From: Rhodospirillaceae bacterium
GTDB taxonomy: Bacteria; Pseudomonadota; Alphaproteobacteria; GCA-2731375
Reading direction: 5' to 3'
Length of the DNA: 64,000 bases
NCBI GenBank assembly: GCA_018701215.1
Contig: JABIWH010000042.1
Coordinates: 1 to 64,000, forward strand
Both the position numbers and the translations under genes were made by a program. This document shows positions 53,757 to 63,499 of this stretch, piece after piece. Position 1 is the stretch's first letter, and each line of letters opens with the position of its first letter. The notes under the pieces were generated by a model that ran no database searches, was not told the DNA's origin, and saw nothing but the letters and a program-made list of their open reading frames with translations.

Positions 53757-54314
53757 ATGCCGCGTTCCCTACGACATCTATGTCTAATATTACTGCCTAT
53801 ATTGCTCCTGGGGCCTTTAACGACAGCTGCCATGGCGGCTGATCTGGGGATTGCCGCCTTCGAGGGCGTATGGAAGGGCAATGCCGTTTCCGAAAGCGAG
53901 GTCAGCGCCAATTTCCAACTGACCAGCCGGGATATCGATGTCACCGTGCGTAGTGAAGCCGGCGGCGGGTTCAATATCGTCTGGAACACGGTGCAGCGGC
54001 AAAAAGGCGATCCGAACAATCCCAGGGCTAAGCTGAAATCGACGAAAATGCAGTTTGCCCCGGCTCGCGCCGGGGTCTGGCGCGGCGCCGGCAGCGGCGA
54101 CCCGCTAAACAGCGCAAAACCCATCGCCTGGGCCTATGTCAAGGACCGCAGCCTGACCATCGTCAGCCTGCAGATTTACGCCGACGGCCGCCACGAAACC
54201 CAGATCTACCGCCGCTCGCTCTCGGGTACGGGCATGGTGTTGGAATTCATCCGTAGCGTCGATGGCAAACAGGTGCGTCAGGCCAGCGGCCGGTTGATCA
54301 AGGTGGCGAAGTAA
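53757..54314 (+). CDS. uncharacterised secreted protein
   Basis: This 185-residue protein has a clear signal peptide (to AMAAD, ~27 residues) and a beta-rich mature part of about 155 residues without Cys in the core. I do not recognise a family; the regular pattern GVWKGNAVSES, NFQLTSRDIDVTV, YADGRHETQIYRR suggests a lipocalin-like barrel. Start ATG 53757 has AAGGGGAG 8 bases upstream. It immediately follows repeat copy 3 and is co-directional with the HAD gene. Confidence 0.7.
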   Translation: MPRSLRHLCLILLPILLLGPLTTAAMAADLGIAAFEGVWKGNAVSESEVSANFQLTSRDIDVTVRSEAGGGFNIVWNTVQRQKGDPNNPRAKLKSTKMQFAPARAGVWRGAGSGDPLNSAKPIAWAYVKDRSLTIVSLQIYADGRHETQIYRRSLSGTGMVLEFIRSVDGKQVRQASGRLIKVAK

Positions 54315-54316
54315 TA

Positions 54317-54928
54317 GTGGCAAATGTAGAGACGGTTGTTTTTGATCTGGGCGGCGTGCTGATCGATTGGAGCCCTTATCATTTGTACCGCAAGCTGTTC
54401 GACAGTGACGAGGATATCGCCCGCTTCCTGGACGAAATCGATTTATACGGTTGGCTGCATGGCATTGACGCCGACAAACCTTTCCAGAAGGGGGTCGAGG
54501 AACTATCCGCCCGTCTGCCCCATCATGGCGAAAAGATCGAGGCCTATTGGCACCGTTGGGCCGAAACCCTGAACGGCACCCTGGATGACAGCTTGGCGGT
54601 GCTGACGGAACTGAAGGCCCGTAACGTACCGCTTTATGTTATTTCCAATTGGTCTTCGGAAACCTGGCATCACGCCACCGACCGTTTTGAGTTTCTGAAC
54701 TGGTTCGACGGATTGGTGATCTCCGGTCTGGAAGGCGTGGCGAAACCGGACCCTGAGATTTATCACATCGCCTGTGAACGGCATGGAATCGTGCCCCAAA
54801 ATGCAGTTTTCATCGATGACAGGATTGAAAATGTAGATAGCGCCCATGATCTCGGCTTCCACGGCATTCACTTCACGGATGCGGCGGTCATGCGGCAGGA
54901 ATTTGTCAGCATGGGATTATTGTCATGA
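54317..54928 (+). CDS. HAD-family hydrolase
   Basis: This 203-residue HAD phosphatase/dehalogenase contains motif I DLGGVLIDW (Asp10), motif II SNW (~110), Lys in GVAKPDPEIY, and motif IV DDRIENV. It resembles YihX/EPHX2-N-type phosphatases. Substrate unknown. The start is GTG 54317, 2 bases after the previous stop, and its TGA overlaps the next ATG (ATGA), giving an operon of three genes. Confidence 0.88.
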   Translation: MANVETVVFDLGGVLIDWSPYHLYRKLFDSDEDIARFLDEIDLYGWLHGIDADKPFQKGVEELSARLPHHGEKIEAYWHRWAETLNGTLDDSLAVLTELKARNVPLYVISNWSSETWHHATDRFEFLNWFDGLVISGLEGVAKPDPEIYHIACERHGIVPQNAVFIDDRIENVDSAHDLGFHGIHFTDAAVMRQEFVSMGLLS

Positions 54929-55815
54929 ACCAGAACAAACCGACGATCGGCTTCATCGGCCTTGGCCTGATGGGTCAGGCCTTCACGGAATGCCTCTGCG
55001 GCCTTGGCTATACAGTGATCGGCTATGACCTGGCGGAAGAGAAAATCGCCGCCGCCGCCGCCCATGGCGTGCAAGCGGCCAACTCCGCCGCGGACCTGAC
55101 CGCGCGTGCCGATATGGTGCTGGTTTGCGTGACCTCAACGGATGGCGTGCAAGCAGCCGTTTTCGGCCCTGGCGGCGTGGTTGAGACGGCCAGCGCGGAC
55201 AAGTTGCTGATCGATCATTCCACATCCGTGGTACAGGCCACGAAGGACATGGCGGCGGAACTGCGGCAACGTACCGGCATGGGCTGGATCGACGCCCCGG
55301 TTTCCGGCGGCCCGCCGGCGGCGCGAAGCGGCAGCCTGGCGATCATGGCCGGTGGCGCGGAGGCGGACATCGCCCGCGCCGCGGCGGTGCTGGATGACTT
55401 GGCCGCGCAATTCACTCATATGGGCCCGGTCGGTGCCGGCCAGGTGACCAAGATGATCAACCAGGTTCTGGTTCTAAACAACTACGCGGTCCTGGCGGAA
55501 GCCCTGGCCATGGCCGAGGCGGGCGGCATCGATGCCGCCAAGATCCCCGAAGCCCTGGGCGCGGGCCATGCGGGCAGCAACATGCTGGCGTCGATGTACC
55601 CCCGCATGCTGGCCCGTGATTTTGCCCCCGCCGGTTTCGCGCGGCAGGTTCTTAAGGACCTGGACATGGTGCATGATCTGGCCAAGTCCCTGGCCGTACC
55701 AACACCCATGTCCGCTCAAACCGCGAACCTGTACCGCATCCTTAATTCCAAAGGCCACGGCGAACTGGACGGCATCGCGGTGCTGAAGCTGTTCGACCCG
55801 AAAGACGGCGTTTGA
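54925..55815 (+). CDS. NAD(P)-dependent beta-hydroxyacid dehydrogenase
   Basis: This is a 296-residue member of the 3-hydroxyisobutyrate dehydrogenase family: GLGLMGQAF (12-20), DAPVSGGPPAA (~125) and the catalytic Lys in GQVTKMINQVL (~171). It is a paralogue of the protein encoded at 4919-5818, but diverged. It overlaps the HAD gene by 4 bases. It ends 4 bases from the end of the convergent hemY. Confidence 0.87.
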   Translation: MNQNKPTIGFIGLGLMGQAFTECLCGLGYTVIGYDLAEEKIAAAAAHGVQAANSAADLTARADMVLVCVTSTDGVQAAVFGPGGVVETASADKLLIDHSTSVVQATKDMAAELRQRTGMGWIDAPVSGGPPAARSGSLAIMAGGAEADIARAAAVLDDLAAQFTHMGPVGAGQVTKMINQVLVLNNYAVLAEALAMAEAGGIDAAKIPEALGAGHAGSNMLASMYPRMLARDFAPAGFARQVLKDLDMVHDLAKSLAVPTPMSAQTANLYRILNSKGHGELDGIAVLKLFDPKDGV

Positions 55816-55819
55816 AGGC

Positions 55820-57226
55820 TCAGGACGCTTTCGCCGGGGCGGGCTCCACATCGGGGGCCAGAATTTCCGCCTCGATTGCCGGCTCGGCCTCTGCATCAGC
55901 ATCCGCCATTTCAGGTGTGTAGGCCAAAATGGCGCCGGCACCCGCCGGCTGGCGCCAAGCAAAGGTATCGAAACTGCCGCAATCGGGACAATGAGGCACC
56001 CAAGCGCCGGTTTGCCGGCCGCAGCTTTGACAGACCCAGGTGGCATCTGCCGGCAGCTTGGCGGCCTGGCGCAGCCATTCACGCGCCGTGGCCCCGTCGC
56101 CCTGTTCGGTCTCTTCCAGATCCGCGATCAGCCGCGCCACGCGGGCCGAAGGCGCCTGTTCCATCAAGGTGCGCAATTGCTCCCGCGCCGTATCGAACTC
56201 ACCCGCTTCCAGGGCCGCCTGAGCCAGGGCATAGCGGCTTTCCGTATCAGCCTCGTGATCCGCGATCAGTTTTTGCACGGCTGACAAACGCTCCTCCGCC
56301 TCTTCGTTGGGATGAATTGCCAACCAAGCCGACAAAATGTCGGGGTGCGCCGATTGCTGCCAACCCTCACGCAGCAGACGCCGCGCCTTGCGCATTTCAC
56401 CAGCGGCGCCATGCAGGCGCCCGGCCAGGGCCGTGGCGGGGCTGAAGTCCTGCAGCTGGGCATGGGCTTTGCGGGCCAGCTCCAACGCCCGCTTGCTCTC
56501 GCCCAGATCCGCTGCCGCCTGGGCCTGGGCGAACAGCACCACCGCCTGGCGCCGGGTGGCGTCATCGCCCAACAGCAATTTACGTTTCACGGTGTGGGCC
56601 AGGGTTTTTTCCGCCGCCTGCCAATCGCCGGTGGCGGCTTCAAGCGAGAACAATTCCTGCCCCACCCACGGCGTATCCGGGCGCAGCGTGAAAGCCCGGC
56701 GCGCCAGGGTCAGCGCCTCGGCCTGATCGCCGGCCCGTCGCGCCTGCACCAACAGGCCGCGCAAGCCAAGAAATTCCGTGTCCGGGCGTTCGCGCATGGC
56801 CTGAAAATGCGCCCTGGCGCCGGCTTCATCACCGTCCAGCTGGGCCGCCTGGGCCGACAGTAACAAGGTCAAAGATGGTTCATCGAGCAATTGCGCCGTG
56901 CGCTTGGCCAATTTCTTGGCCTGCCCCACATCGCCCGCCGCCACCGCCACCAGGCCCGAAGACAGACTTTGATAACCCTTGCGCCGCCGGCCCTCGGCGC
57001 GCAGATGGCTCAGCGCCATGGGCGAGGTCGCCAGCCAGCGCCAAAACCGGTATAGCGCCGCCACGATTATCAACAAAATAAGCACAGCCGTCGCCGCCAC
57101 GGCGGTGGAGGTTTCGATCCGCCGGCCGCCCCACTCCATGGAGATCAGGCCCGGATGATCGGCCAGCCAGGCCGCCGCCACGCCCAGTGCGGCCAAACCC
57201 AGAAATACGAGTACCGCGCGCAACAT
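55820..57226 (-). CDS. hemY: haem biosynthesis-associated TPR protein HemY
   Basis: This 468-residue protein has two membrane helices at the N-terminus (to ~66), the HemY_N domain and TPRs. A zinc-ribbon-like C-terminus (WVCQSCGRQTGAWVPHCPDCG) gives two CxxC pairs near 400. It is the last gene of hemCD-hemX-like-hemY. Note that this HemY is not the protoporphyrinogen oxidase of Gram-positives. The start overlaps the previous stop by one base (TGATG). Confidence 0.9.
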   Translation of the reverse strand: MLRAVLVFLGLAALGVAAAWLADHPGLISMEWGGRRIETSTAVAATAVLILLIIVAALYRFWRWLATSPMALSHLRAEGRRRKGYQSLSSGLVAVAAGDVGQAKKLAKRTAQLLDEPSLTLLLSAQAAQLDGDEAGARAHFQAMRERPDTEFLGLRGLLVQARRAGDQAEALTLARRAFTLRPDTPWVGQELFSLEAATGDWQAAEKTLAHTVKRKLLLGDDATRRQAVVLFAQAQAAADLGESKRALELARKAHAQLQDFSPATALAGRLHGAAGEMRKARRLLREGWQQSAHPDILSAWLAIHPNEEAEERLSAVQKLIADHEADTESRYALAQAALEAGEFDTAREQLRTLMEQAPSARVARLIADLEETEQGDGATAREWLRQAAKLPADATWVCQSCGRQTGAWVPHCPDCGSFDTFAWRQPAGAGAILAYTPEMADADAEAEPAIEAEILAPDVEPAPAKAS

Positions 57227-58527
57227 CAGCCGTCCGCCAATCCGGCAATGGCCTGGCCTTGCAGCGCCGCCAGGGCCGCCAGGGCCGCCAGCCGTGCCTG
57301 GGCCTGATCCAGCCAGCCTTGTGCCGCCTTGCGACCGGGCGCCGCCAAACCGTCGATCAGCTTAGCCGCGGCTGCCAGTTCACCGGCGGCCAGGCGGCGT
57401 TCGGCACGGGCCAAAACCGCATCGGTTTCCATGCCTTCAATCTCGCCAACCCGGCGTACGGTGACCAACGAGGTTACCCGGTGCAAGGTACGGCGCCAAA
57501 AATCGTCGGATCCCGCCGGGTCCGCCTGCAGCACCGCGCGGGTCATGGCGGGAAACTGGTCGGACAGGGCGCGCAGGGTTGCAACGCCCTTCTTGGACCA
57601 AGGGGCAAGAGAGCTGGACGCCGCCTGCAAGCTCTGGTTTTCGCCAATTAAAGCGGCCACGGCGGCCAGATCAGCATCATACGCCGCGCCGGACAGAACC
57701 GATTGCCGCAACTGACCCAACGCCAGCACCAGGCCCTCGCCGACGCCGGACTTTACGCGGGCGGTCTGGCGCTGCGCGCTCTGCTGAAGCGATTGTTCCA
57801 ATTGTTCCTGGCGCGCCTGCATCTCGGCCATGCTCTGGCGCATGGCCTTGTTCTCGTGCGCCAGAACACTGAGTTGCCGTGCCAGATCGGTTACCTGTTC
57901 GTTCGGCACGGCGACGGCAGTCGCCCCAGCGCCGCCGGCCTGGTCCGTCAAGCCGGCCTTCAAAGCCTCGACTTCCGCCGACAGGGCAGCCAGCGCCGCC
58001 GTGCCGCCGTCGCCAGCCTGTTGAGCCAATTTGCCCAGGGTATCTTCCAAGGCGGTGAGCTTCTGGCCCAATATGGTTAGTGTTTCCCCGTCACCCACAC
58101 CTTGTGTCAGCTCGCCCAACTGCTTGGTGAAATCATCCAAGGTACCCTTGACGGCGGCTACCGCCGTATCAAGACGGGCATTCGCTGTTTCCAACCGCGC
58201 CACGCGCTGGTCCAGGGCGCGCAGGCTTGCCATGGCCTCGGATACAGGTTGCGGTAGCTGCGCCAATAGGCGTGGCTGCAGGATGGGCCAGGCGAAATAC
58301 AGCCCGGCGCCCAGCACGACCAAAATGACCAGCACCAGCAAGGGGCCACGCGCGCCGCTACTTTTTTCCGGCCGTTTTTCCTGCTCGGGTTCGTCCGTTA
58401 CAGTATCGTCAGTGGCCTCAACAGGTGCCTCGGAAGTAGATTGCCATGGCGATTCCGCCGCGGCGTCCACCGGAACTTCAGCCTCTTCATTGTCGGGCTC
58501 GGTTGATGATTGTTTCTCGTCTACCAT
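57226..58527 (-). CDS. mitofilin-like/HemX-like membrane protein
   Basis: This 433-residue protein has an acidic cytosolic N-terminus, one helix (GPLLVLVILVVLGAGLYFAWP ~80-100) and a long periplasmic coiled-coil and helical part. It fits the alphaproteobacterial COG4223/mitofilin-like proteins in this operon, whose mitochondrial relatives shape cristae; a role at inner-membrane contacts is proposed. Not an enzyme of haem synthesis. It starts 27 bases after hemD. Confidence 0.85.
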   Translation of the reverse strand: MVDEKQSSTEPDNEEAEVPVDAAAESPWQSTSEAPVEATDDTVTDEPEQEKRPEKSSGARGPLLVLVILVVLGAGLYFAWPILQPRLLAQLPQPVSEAMASLRALDQRVARLETANARLDTAVAAVKGTLDDFTKQLGELTQGVGDGETLTILGQKLTALEDTLGKLAQQAGDGGTAALAALSAEVEALKAGLTDQAGGAGATAVAVPNEQVTDLARQLSVLAHENKAMRQSMAEMQARQEQLEQSLQQSAQRQTARVKSGVGEGLVLALGQLRQSVLSGAAYDADLAAVAALIGENQSLQAASSSLAPWSKKGVATLRALSDQFPAMTRAVLQADPAGSDDFWRRTLHRVTSLVTVRRVGEIEGMETDAVLARAERRLAAGELAAAAKLIDGLAAPGRKAAQGWLDQAQARLAALAALAALQGQAIAGLADG

Positions 58528-58554
58528 TTAGCTCTCGTCTCAGGTCTCGTCAGT

Positions 58555-59253
58555 TCATAACAACGCCAACAGCTCATCCTGGCGCGGCATTGCGGCAATA
58601 TTTTGGCGGCGCCAGGGCAGCTTTGCCCCGGCTTCCGCCACGGCGGCGCTCAACCCGTAAAGATCCACATCGCGACAAACCTCCCCCAGACCATCGCACA
58701 GCAATAGTTTAACAAATGTAGCCGCGCTGCGCGGCGAGAAAAATAGCACACCGTCGATCTCGCCGGCGGCAAGGGCGGCGCGGCACGGCGCACTTAATTG
58801 CGCGGTTGTTTCAGCCCCATATAGCACCGAACGGCGCACTTGGTAGCCGTCGCCGCACAGATCACCGGCCAGATCGCCGGCCACGGCACTGCCCACCACA
58901 TGCACCAGCACGCCATCGTTGGGCCGGAAACGCTGACGGACCAGCGCGGCCAGGGCCACGACATCGCCGCCCGCCGTCGCCACATCGGTGAAACCAGCCT
59001 CCCGCGCCGCCGCCGCCGTGGCCGCCCCGACCGCCAGAACCGGCAGTTCCCGCCGCGCCGTCGTCTGCGCCAGCGCGCGGAGGCCATTGGCCGAGGTGAG
59101 CAAAAGCGCCGCCGCGTCCGCCAAATCAACAGCCGCGTCTTCGATGGGTTGGATGGTCAGCATGGGTTCGATTAGCACCTGATGGCCAAGGTTCCGCAAC
59201 ACCACCGCCAAGGCTTCGGATTCCGAGCGCGGGCGAGTGACGATCAAATGCAT
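58555..59253 (-). CDS. hemD: uroporphyrinogen-III synthase
   Basis: This 232-residue two-lobed protein closes hydroxymethylbilane to uroporphyrinogen III. The family is poorly conserved; recognisable are the start IVTRPRSESEALAVVL, LLLTSANGLRAL, AVGAATAAAAREAGF and VLFFSPRSAATF. The start is ATG 59253, 4 bases after the hemC stop, which supports the call. Confidence 0.93.
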   Translation of the reverse strand: MHLIVTRPRSESEALAVVLRNLGHQVLIEPMLTIQPIEDAAVDLADAAALLLTSANGLRALAQTTARRELPVLAVGAATAAAAREAGFTDVATAGGDVVALAALVRQRFRPNDGVLVHVVGSAVAGDLAGDLCGDGYQVRRSVLYGAETTAQLSAPCRAALAAGEIDGVLFFSPRSAATFVKLLLCDGLGEVCRDVDLYGLSAAVAEAGAKLPWRRQNIAAMPRQDELLALL

Positions 59254-59257
59254 ATCG

Positions 59258-60190
59258 TTACTCGCTGTCGAAAAATCCAGGGCCAGCGCGACCGAGCAGT
59301 TCCTCACCCGCGTCCCGGCCCATGACGGCCGCGTCCACCGCCGATCCCTCGCGCTGGGTTTCCAACGACTCACTGCCGTCCTCACGCAGGATCTGCGCCC
59401 GTAAACTCAAACGATCGCCCTGCAATTCCGCCAGCGCCGCGATGGGCGTCCGGCACGAACCATCCAGGGCCGCCAGCAAGGCCCGTTCCGCCGCCACGCA
59501 CTGGGCGGTTTCGCCGTGATGTATGGGGGCCAGATAATCGATGGTCACATTGTCATCCAATCGGGTCTCAACCCCGATCACCGCCTGCGCCACCGCCGGC
59601 AGCATAACGTCCACCGGCACCGGTGCGGTGATCCGGTCCGCCATCCCAAGACGGTTCAAACCGGCACAGGCCAGGAAAGTCGCCTGCGCCACGCCCTCGG
59701 ATAGTTTACGCATGCGGGTGTTTACATTGCCGCGAAAGTTCACCACCACCAAATCGGGCCGAACATGATGAATTTGGGCCACCCGGCGCAGTGAGGACGA
59801 ACCAACAGTGGCACCTTCTGGCAGTTCGTCCAGGCTATTGGCAATGGGCGAGAGGAAACCGTCGCGCGGGTCCTCCCGGGGCAGCAGGCAGACGATCCCA
59901 AGACCGGGCGGCAGCTCGGTGGGCACATCCTTCATGGAATGCACCGCCATATCGATCTCGCCGGCCAACAGGGCCTCTTCGATCTCCTTGGTGAACAGGC
60001 CCTTGCCGCCGAATTCCTTCAACGGTTTGCTCTGGATCTGATCGCCGGTGGTGGCGATCACGACAATCGTCACGGCGTCGTCGGCCAGGGCGGGGTGCGC
60101 CGCCAATAGGCGGGATTTGACTTCCTCCGCCTGGGCCAACGCCAGGGGGGAGCCACGGGTACCGATACGGAGTTTAGGTTGCGGGTTCAT
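59258..60190 (-). CDS. hemC: porphobilinogen deaminase (hydroxymethylbilane synthase)
   Basis: This 310-residue enzyme joins four porphobilinogens. Cofactor Cys246 is in LDGSCRTP; Asp88 is in VHSMKDVP; GTRGSPLALAQ opens the protein. The start is ATG 60190. It is the first gene of the hem operon and is divergent from tsaD over 72 bases. Confidence 0.96.
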   Translation of the reverse strand: MNPQPKLRIGTRGSPLALAQAEEVKSRLLAAHPALADDAVTIVVIATTGDQIQSKPLKEFGGKGLFTKEIEEALLAGEIDMAVHSMKDVPTELPPGLGIVCLLPREDPRDGFLSPIANSLDELPEGATVGSSSLRRVAQIHHVRPDLVVVNFRGNVNTRMRKLSEGVAQATFLACAGLNRLGMADRITAPVPVDVMLPAVAQAVIGVETRLDDNVTIDYLAPIHHGETAQCVAAERALLAALDGSCRTPIAALAELQGDRLSLRAQILREDGSESLETQREGSAVDAAVMGRDAGEELLGRAGPGFFDSE

Positions 60191-60262
60191 AATGGCGGTG
60201 CTAAGGCCTCCTGCAGCTGCGCGCAAGCATTTTCGCGCCGATTGAAGATATATGGTCCTGCA

Positions 60263-61306
60263 ATGATCGTACTGGGCATCGAGACCTCCTGTGACGAGAC
60301 CGCCGCCGCGGTGGTCGATGATGCACGCCGGATCCGTTCCAACATTGTCTTAAGTCAAGTGGCGGAACATCGCCCTTATGGGGGCGTGGTGCCGGAAATC
60401 GCCGCACGGGCCCATGTGGAACAAATCGACGGCCTGATCCGCCAGGCCATGGACGGCGCGCAATTGCAGTTTTCAGAGCTAGACGGCGTCGCCGCCACCG
60501 CCGGGCCCGGCCTGATCGGCGGCGTCATGGTCGGCCTGGTCACGGGCAAGGCCATCGCCGCGGCCATTGGCAAGCCGTTGCTGGCCATCAATCATCTGGA
60601 GGGCCATGCCCTGAGCGCGCGGCTGACCGATGATCTGGACTTTCCCTATCTGTTGTTGCTGGTTTCTGGAGGCCATTGCCAGCTGCTGCTGATCGAAGGG
60701 CTTGGCCGCTACCGCCGCCTAGGCACCACCATTGATGATGCCGCCGGCGAGGCTTTCGATAAAGTGGCCAAGATGCTGGGCCTGGGCTATCCGGGCGGAC
60801 CGGTGGTGCAGGCGGCGGCGGCGCGTGGCGACCCCGCCGGCATCGCCCTGCCCCGACCCATGGCGGGACGGGAGGGCTGCGATTTCTCTTTCTCGGGCCT
60901 GAAAACCGCCGTGCGCCGGTTGCTGGACAATAATCCCGGCCTTACCGCCGAGAACGTGGCGGCGGCATTTCAAACCGCCGTCGGCGATGTCATGGTGGAC
61001 CGGGCTGGCAACGCCATCGCCATGGCCCAAGAGACCTATCCCGACCTGGCCAGTCTGGTGATTGCCGGCGGCGTTGCCGCCAACAGCCATTTGCGACAGC
61101 GCCTGGATACCCTTTGCCAGGATCGCGGCCTGACATTGGTGGCGCCGCCGGTTGAGCTGTGCACCGACAATGGCGCCATGATCGCCTGGGCCGGGGTGGA
61201 GCATTTGGCCGCCGGCCGGAGCGATCCCCTGGATACCCTGGCACGGGCCCGCTGGCCCCTGGACCCGGACGCCAAACCCATGCCCTTTGCCGGCAAGAAA
61301 GCCTGA
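60263..61306 (+). CDS. tsaD: tRNA N6-threonylcarbamoyladenosine (t6A) transferase TsaD
   Basis: This is a 347-residue ASKHA-fold enzyme that transfers threonylcarbamoyl to A37 of ANN-decoding tRNAs. GIETSCDETAAAVV, the metal-binding NHLEGH and the C-terminal CTDNGAMIAW are visible. The start is ATG 60263. An essential housekeeping gene. Confidence 0.96.
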   Translation: MIVLGIETSCDETAAAVVDDARRIRSNIVLSQVAEHRPYGGVVPEIAARAHVEQIDGLIRQAMDGAQLQFSELDGVAATAGPGLIGGVMVGLVTGKAIAAAIGKPLLAINHLEGHALSARLTDDLDFPYLLLLVSGGHCQLLLIEGLGRYRRLGTTIDDAAGEAFDKVAKMLGLGYPGGPVVQAAAARGDPAGIALPRPMAGREGCDFSFSGLKTAVRRLLDNNPGLTAENVAAAFQTAVGDVMVDRAGNAIAMAQETYPDLASLVIAGGVAANSHLRQRLDTLCQDRGLTLVAPPVELCTDNGAMIAWAGVEHLAAGRSDPLDTLARARWPLDPDAKPMPFAGKKA

Positions 61307-61323
61307 ACTTTGAGGTAGCTGCG

Positions 61324-61962
61324 ATGAATGATACTTCCGAACTTCAGATCCAAGGCCACGGCCTGTTCCCCACCCCGGTTGCCGTGGTCGAGCTACCGGA
61401 CGGCAGCCGTATCAACGCCGGCCTGCGGCAGGCGATCGAGGCCCGCATGGCCAGCCATCCGTCAACCGCGCATTCAAATCTTGGCGGCTGGCAATCCAGT
61501 TGGGATTTGGCCGATTGGGGCGGGGATTGCGCCAACGAGGTGTTGGACCATGCCCGCGCCTTGGCCTCCCGCATGACCTGCGACCGCCAAGGCGAGGCCG
61601 TGGTGGTGGAGTGGCAGGTCAATGCCTGGGCCAATGTCAACGGCACCGGCCATGGCAATGAGTTCCACACCCACCCCGGCAGCTTCTGGTCCGGTACCTA
61701 TTATGTGGATGATGGCGGCATCGGCGAAGATCCCAGCCTGGGCGGCGAGTTCGAAATTCAGGACCCACGCGGTATCGCGCCCGCCATGTACGCACCCCAC
61801 CTGGCGATCAACGCACCGGGCGGGCTGGCCATGGGCAGCAGCGAGACCATCCCGCCCAAGGCCGGACGCATTCTGATGTTCCCATCCTGGTTGTCCCACG
61901 CCGTACGGCCCTATCTGGGCGCGCGTCAGCGGATCTCCATCGCCTTTAATTTAAGCGTTTAA
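61324..61962 (+). CDS. TIGR02466-type putative 2OG-Fe(II) oxygenase
   Basis: This 212-residue protein of the TIGR02466 family has putative iron ligands in HTHPGSFWSGTYYVD (~115) and SWLSHAVRPYLG (~190), followed by an Arg. It probably hydroxylates an unknown substrate. Start ATG 61324 is 17 bases after tsaD, so they are probably co-transcribed. Confidence 0.8.
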   Translation: MNDTSELQIQGHGLFPTPVAVVELPDGSRINAGLRQAIEARMASHPSTAHSNLGGWQSSWDLADWGGDCANEVLDHARALASRMTCDRQGEAVVVEWQVNAWANVNGTGHGNEFHTHPGSFWSGTYYVDDGGIGEDPSLGGEFEIQDPRGIAPAMYAPHLAINAPGGLAMGSSETIPPKAGRILMFPSWLSHAVRPYLGARQRISIAFNLSV

Positions 61963-61963
61963 G

Positions 61964-63331
61964 CTAAACATGTGAACGGGCCGCCGCCGCCCCGGCGCTG
62001 TCGCCGCAGCCTTCCAAGGCCTCGGCATACCAGTTCCAGGCGATCGGACTGTTGGCCTTTATGGCGGTGCGTTGGGCCAGCAGGCCGCGTGCATCGCTGA
62101 ACCGGCCCGCATCCAAAACCGTCCGGCAGATCATCTGGGCCCAGACATCCCGCTGTGCATGGCTGCCGCCCAGGCGATAGATATGATCGCGCAGGGGCAG
62201 CAATATTTCCGCCGCATCTTCCGCCTGACCCCGACATAGCGCCAGCGTCGCCCGGCACACGGGCAGGCCTACATCGGCCGTAACCCGCGCCTGATCGCCG
62301 GAGCCGCCAGCCCTTTCAGCCAGGCTGTCGAGCATGGCCGCCGCCGCTTCATTCCGGCCGGACTTGGCCAGGGCCATCATGTAATGGGCGTCGGCAAAGG
62401 CCATGATGGCATCGGTATTATGCCGCTCGGCCACGTCAGCCAAGCCTTGCCAACGGTCCCCCACGTCCACGCCTTGATACTCCAGACGCCACAACATGGC
62501 AGCGGCATTGGTGAAGTCGAGATATTCGTCGCTGGGCGCGGCCCAGAATTCGCCATCGTATAGCGCCAGAACCGTATCGAACTGACCCTTTTCCAGGTGG
62601 AACATGGCCTTGTGCCACCAGGCGTGAAAGCGGAAGTTGTTCAGATCGGCCCAATTGACGCTTAAACCATCCAACCAGGCAATGCCCTCGTCCAGGCGGC
62701 CCTGCATTTCGCAGACATGCGCCACGGCATGGGTGGCCCAGATATCCTTGCCATTGATCTCGACGGCCTGTTTGCCGAATGCCTCCGCCAACCCATAGTC
62801 ACCGGCCTCTTCATGACTAAAGGCGGCAATACCCAGAACAAATCCATAATCGGTCCGATCCTGGTCCCAGGCGCCCAGGATACGGCGTACGGATTGGCGC
62901 ATGGCGCCGCCGCCGGTCAAATAGAAATGCGTGAAGTGGGATAGCCGCAGCGCCATGACATCATGGGGGTAATGCAGCATGATCTGCTCCCACAGATCCG
63001 TGGCGCCGGTCATATCGCCCACATTCCAGGCCCGCAACGCCGCCAGATGCCATTTTTCCCGCTGGTTCGCGCCACGGATGGCGATGGCTTCGGCCGCCGC
63101 CTTGGCGCTATCGGCGGCCTTTCGCTCCAGGGCTGGAATGGAAAAGAGATGGAAGAAATAGCCCCGTGTAATCAAGGCCATTGGCATTTCGCCATCCGCC
63201 TCCAGCGTGGCCTTCAGATGCACGCCCACATCGGTCTGAAAGCCCAGATAGCCGCGTACGCAGTTGCTGTAGGCCGCCGCCGCAGCCGCGCTTTCCGTGG
63301 TCAATTCCAGACCTTGATAATCCACCGCCAT
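61964..63331 (-). CDS. tetratricopeptide-repeat protein, TTC38-like
   Basis: This 455-residue all-helical protein has TPR-like repeats and the features of the TTC38 family: HFYLTGGGAMRQSV, HAVAHVCEMQGRLDEG, HAWWHKAMFHLEKGQ with conserved His/Trp. Function is unknown. Start ATG 63331 (MAVDYQG); a longer frame upstream would overlap the divergent cyclase gene. It ends 1 base from the convergent oxygenase gene. Confidence 0.83.
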   Translation of the reverse strand: MAVDYQGLELTTESAAAAAAYSNCVRGYLGFQTDVGVHLKATLEADGEMPMALITRGYFFHLFSIPALERKAADSAKAAAEAIAIRGANQREKWHLAALRAWNVGDMTGATDLWEQIMLHYPHDVMALRLSHFTHFYLTGGGAMRQSVRRILGAWDQDRTDYGFVLGIAAFSHEEAGDYGLAEAFGKQAVEINGKDIWATHAVAHVCEMQGRLDEGIAWLDGLSVNWADLNNFRFHAWWHKAMFHLEKGQFDTVLALYDGEFWAAPSDEYLDFTNAAAMLWRLEYQGVDVGDRWQGLADVAERHNTDAIMAFADAHYMMALAKSGRNEAAAAMLDSLAERAGGSGDQARVTADVGLPVCRATLALCRGQAEDAAEILLPLRDHIYRLGGSHAQRDVWAQMICRTVLDAGRFSDARGLLAQRTAIKANSPIAWNWYAEALEGCGDSAGAAAARSHV

Positions 63332-63499
63332 CGCGACACCCCATAATCCCCGAAAAATTCCACAATTTGAAACAAGCGGCTGAACCGTAGGCCAAAGCGC
63401 CCGGAACACGCAACGCAATTCGCCACCCTTTGGGATTGCGTTCCCTTGCTGGATGAAGGGTGTTACGATTTCAGGACAATCGCATTTTGGGGATAAGCA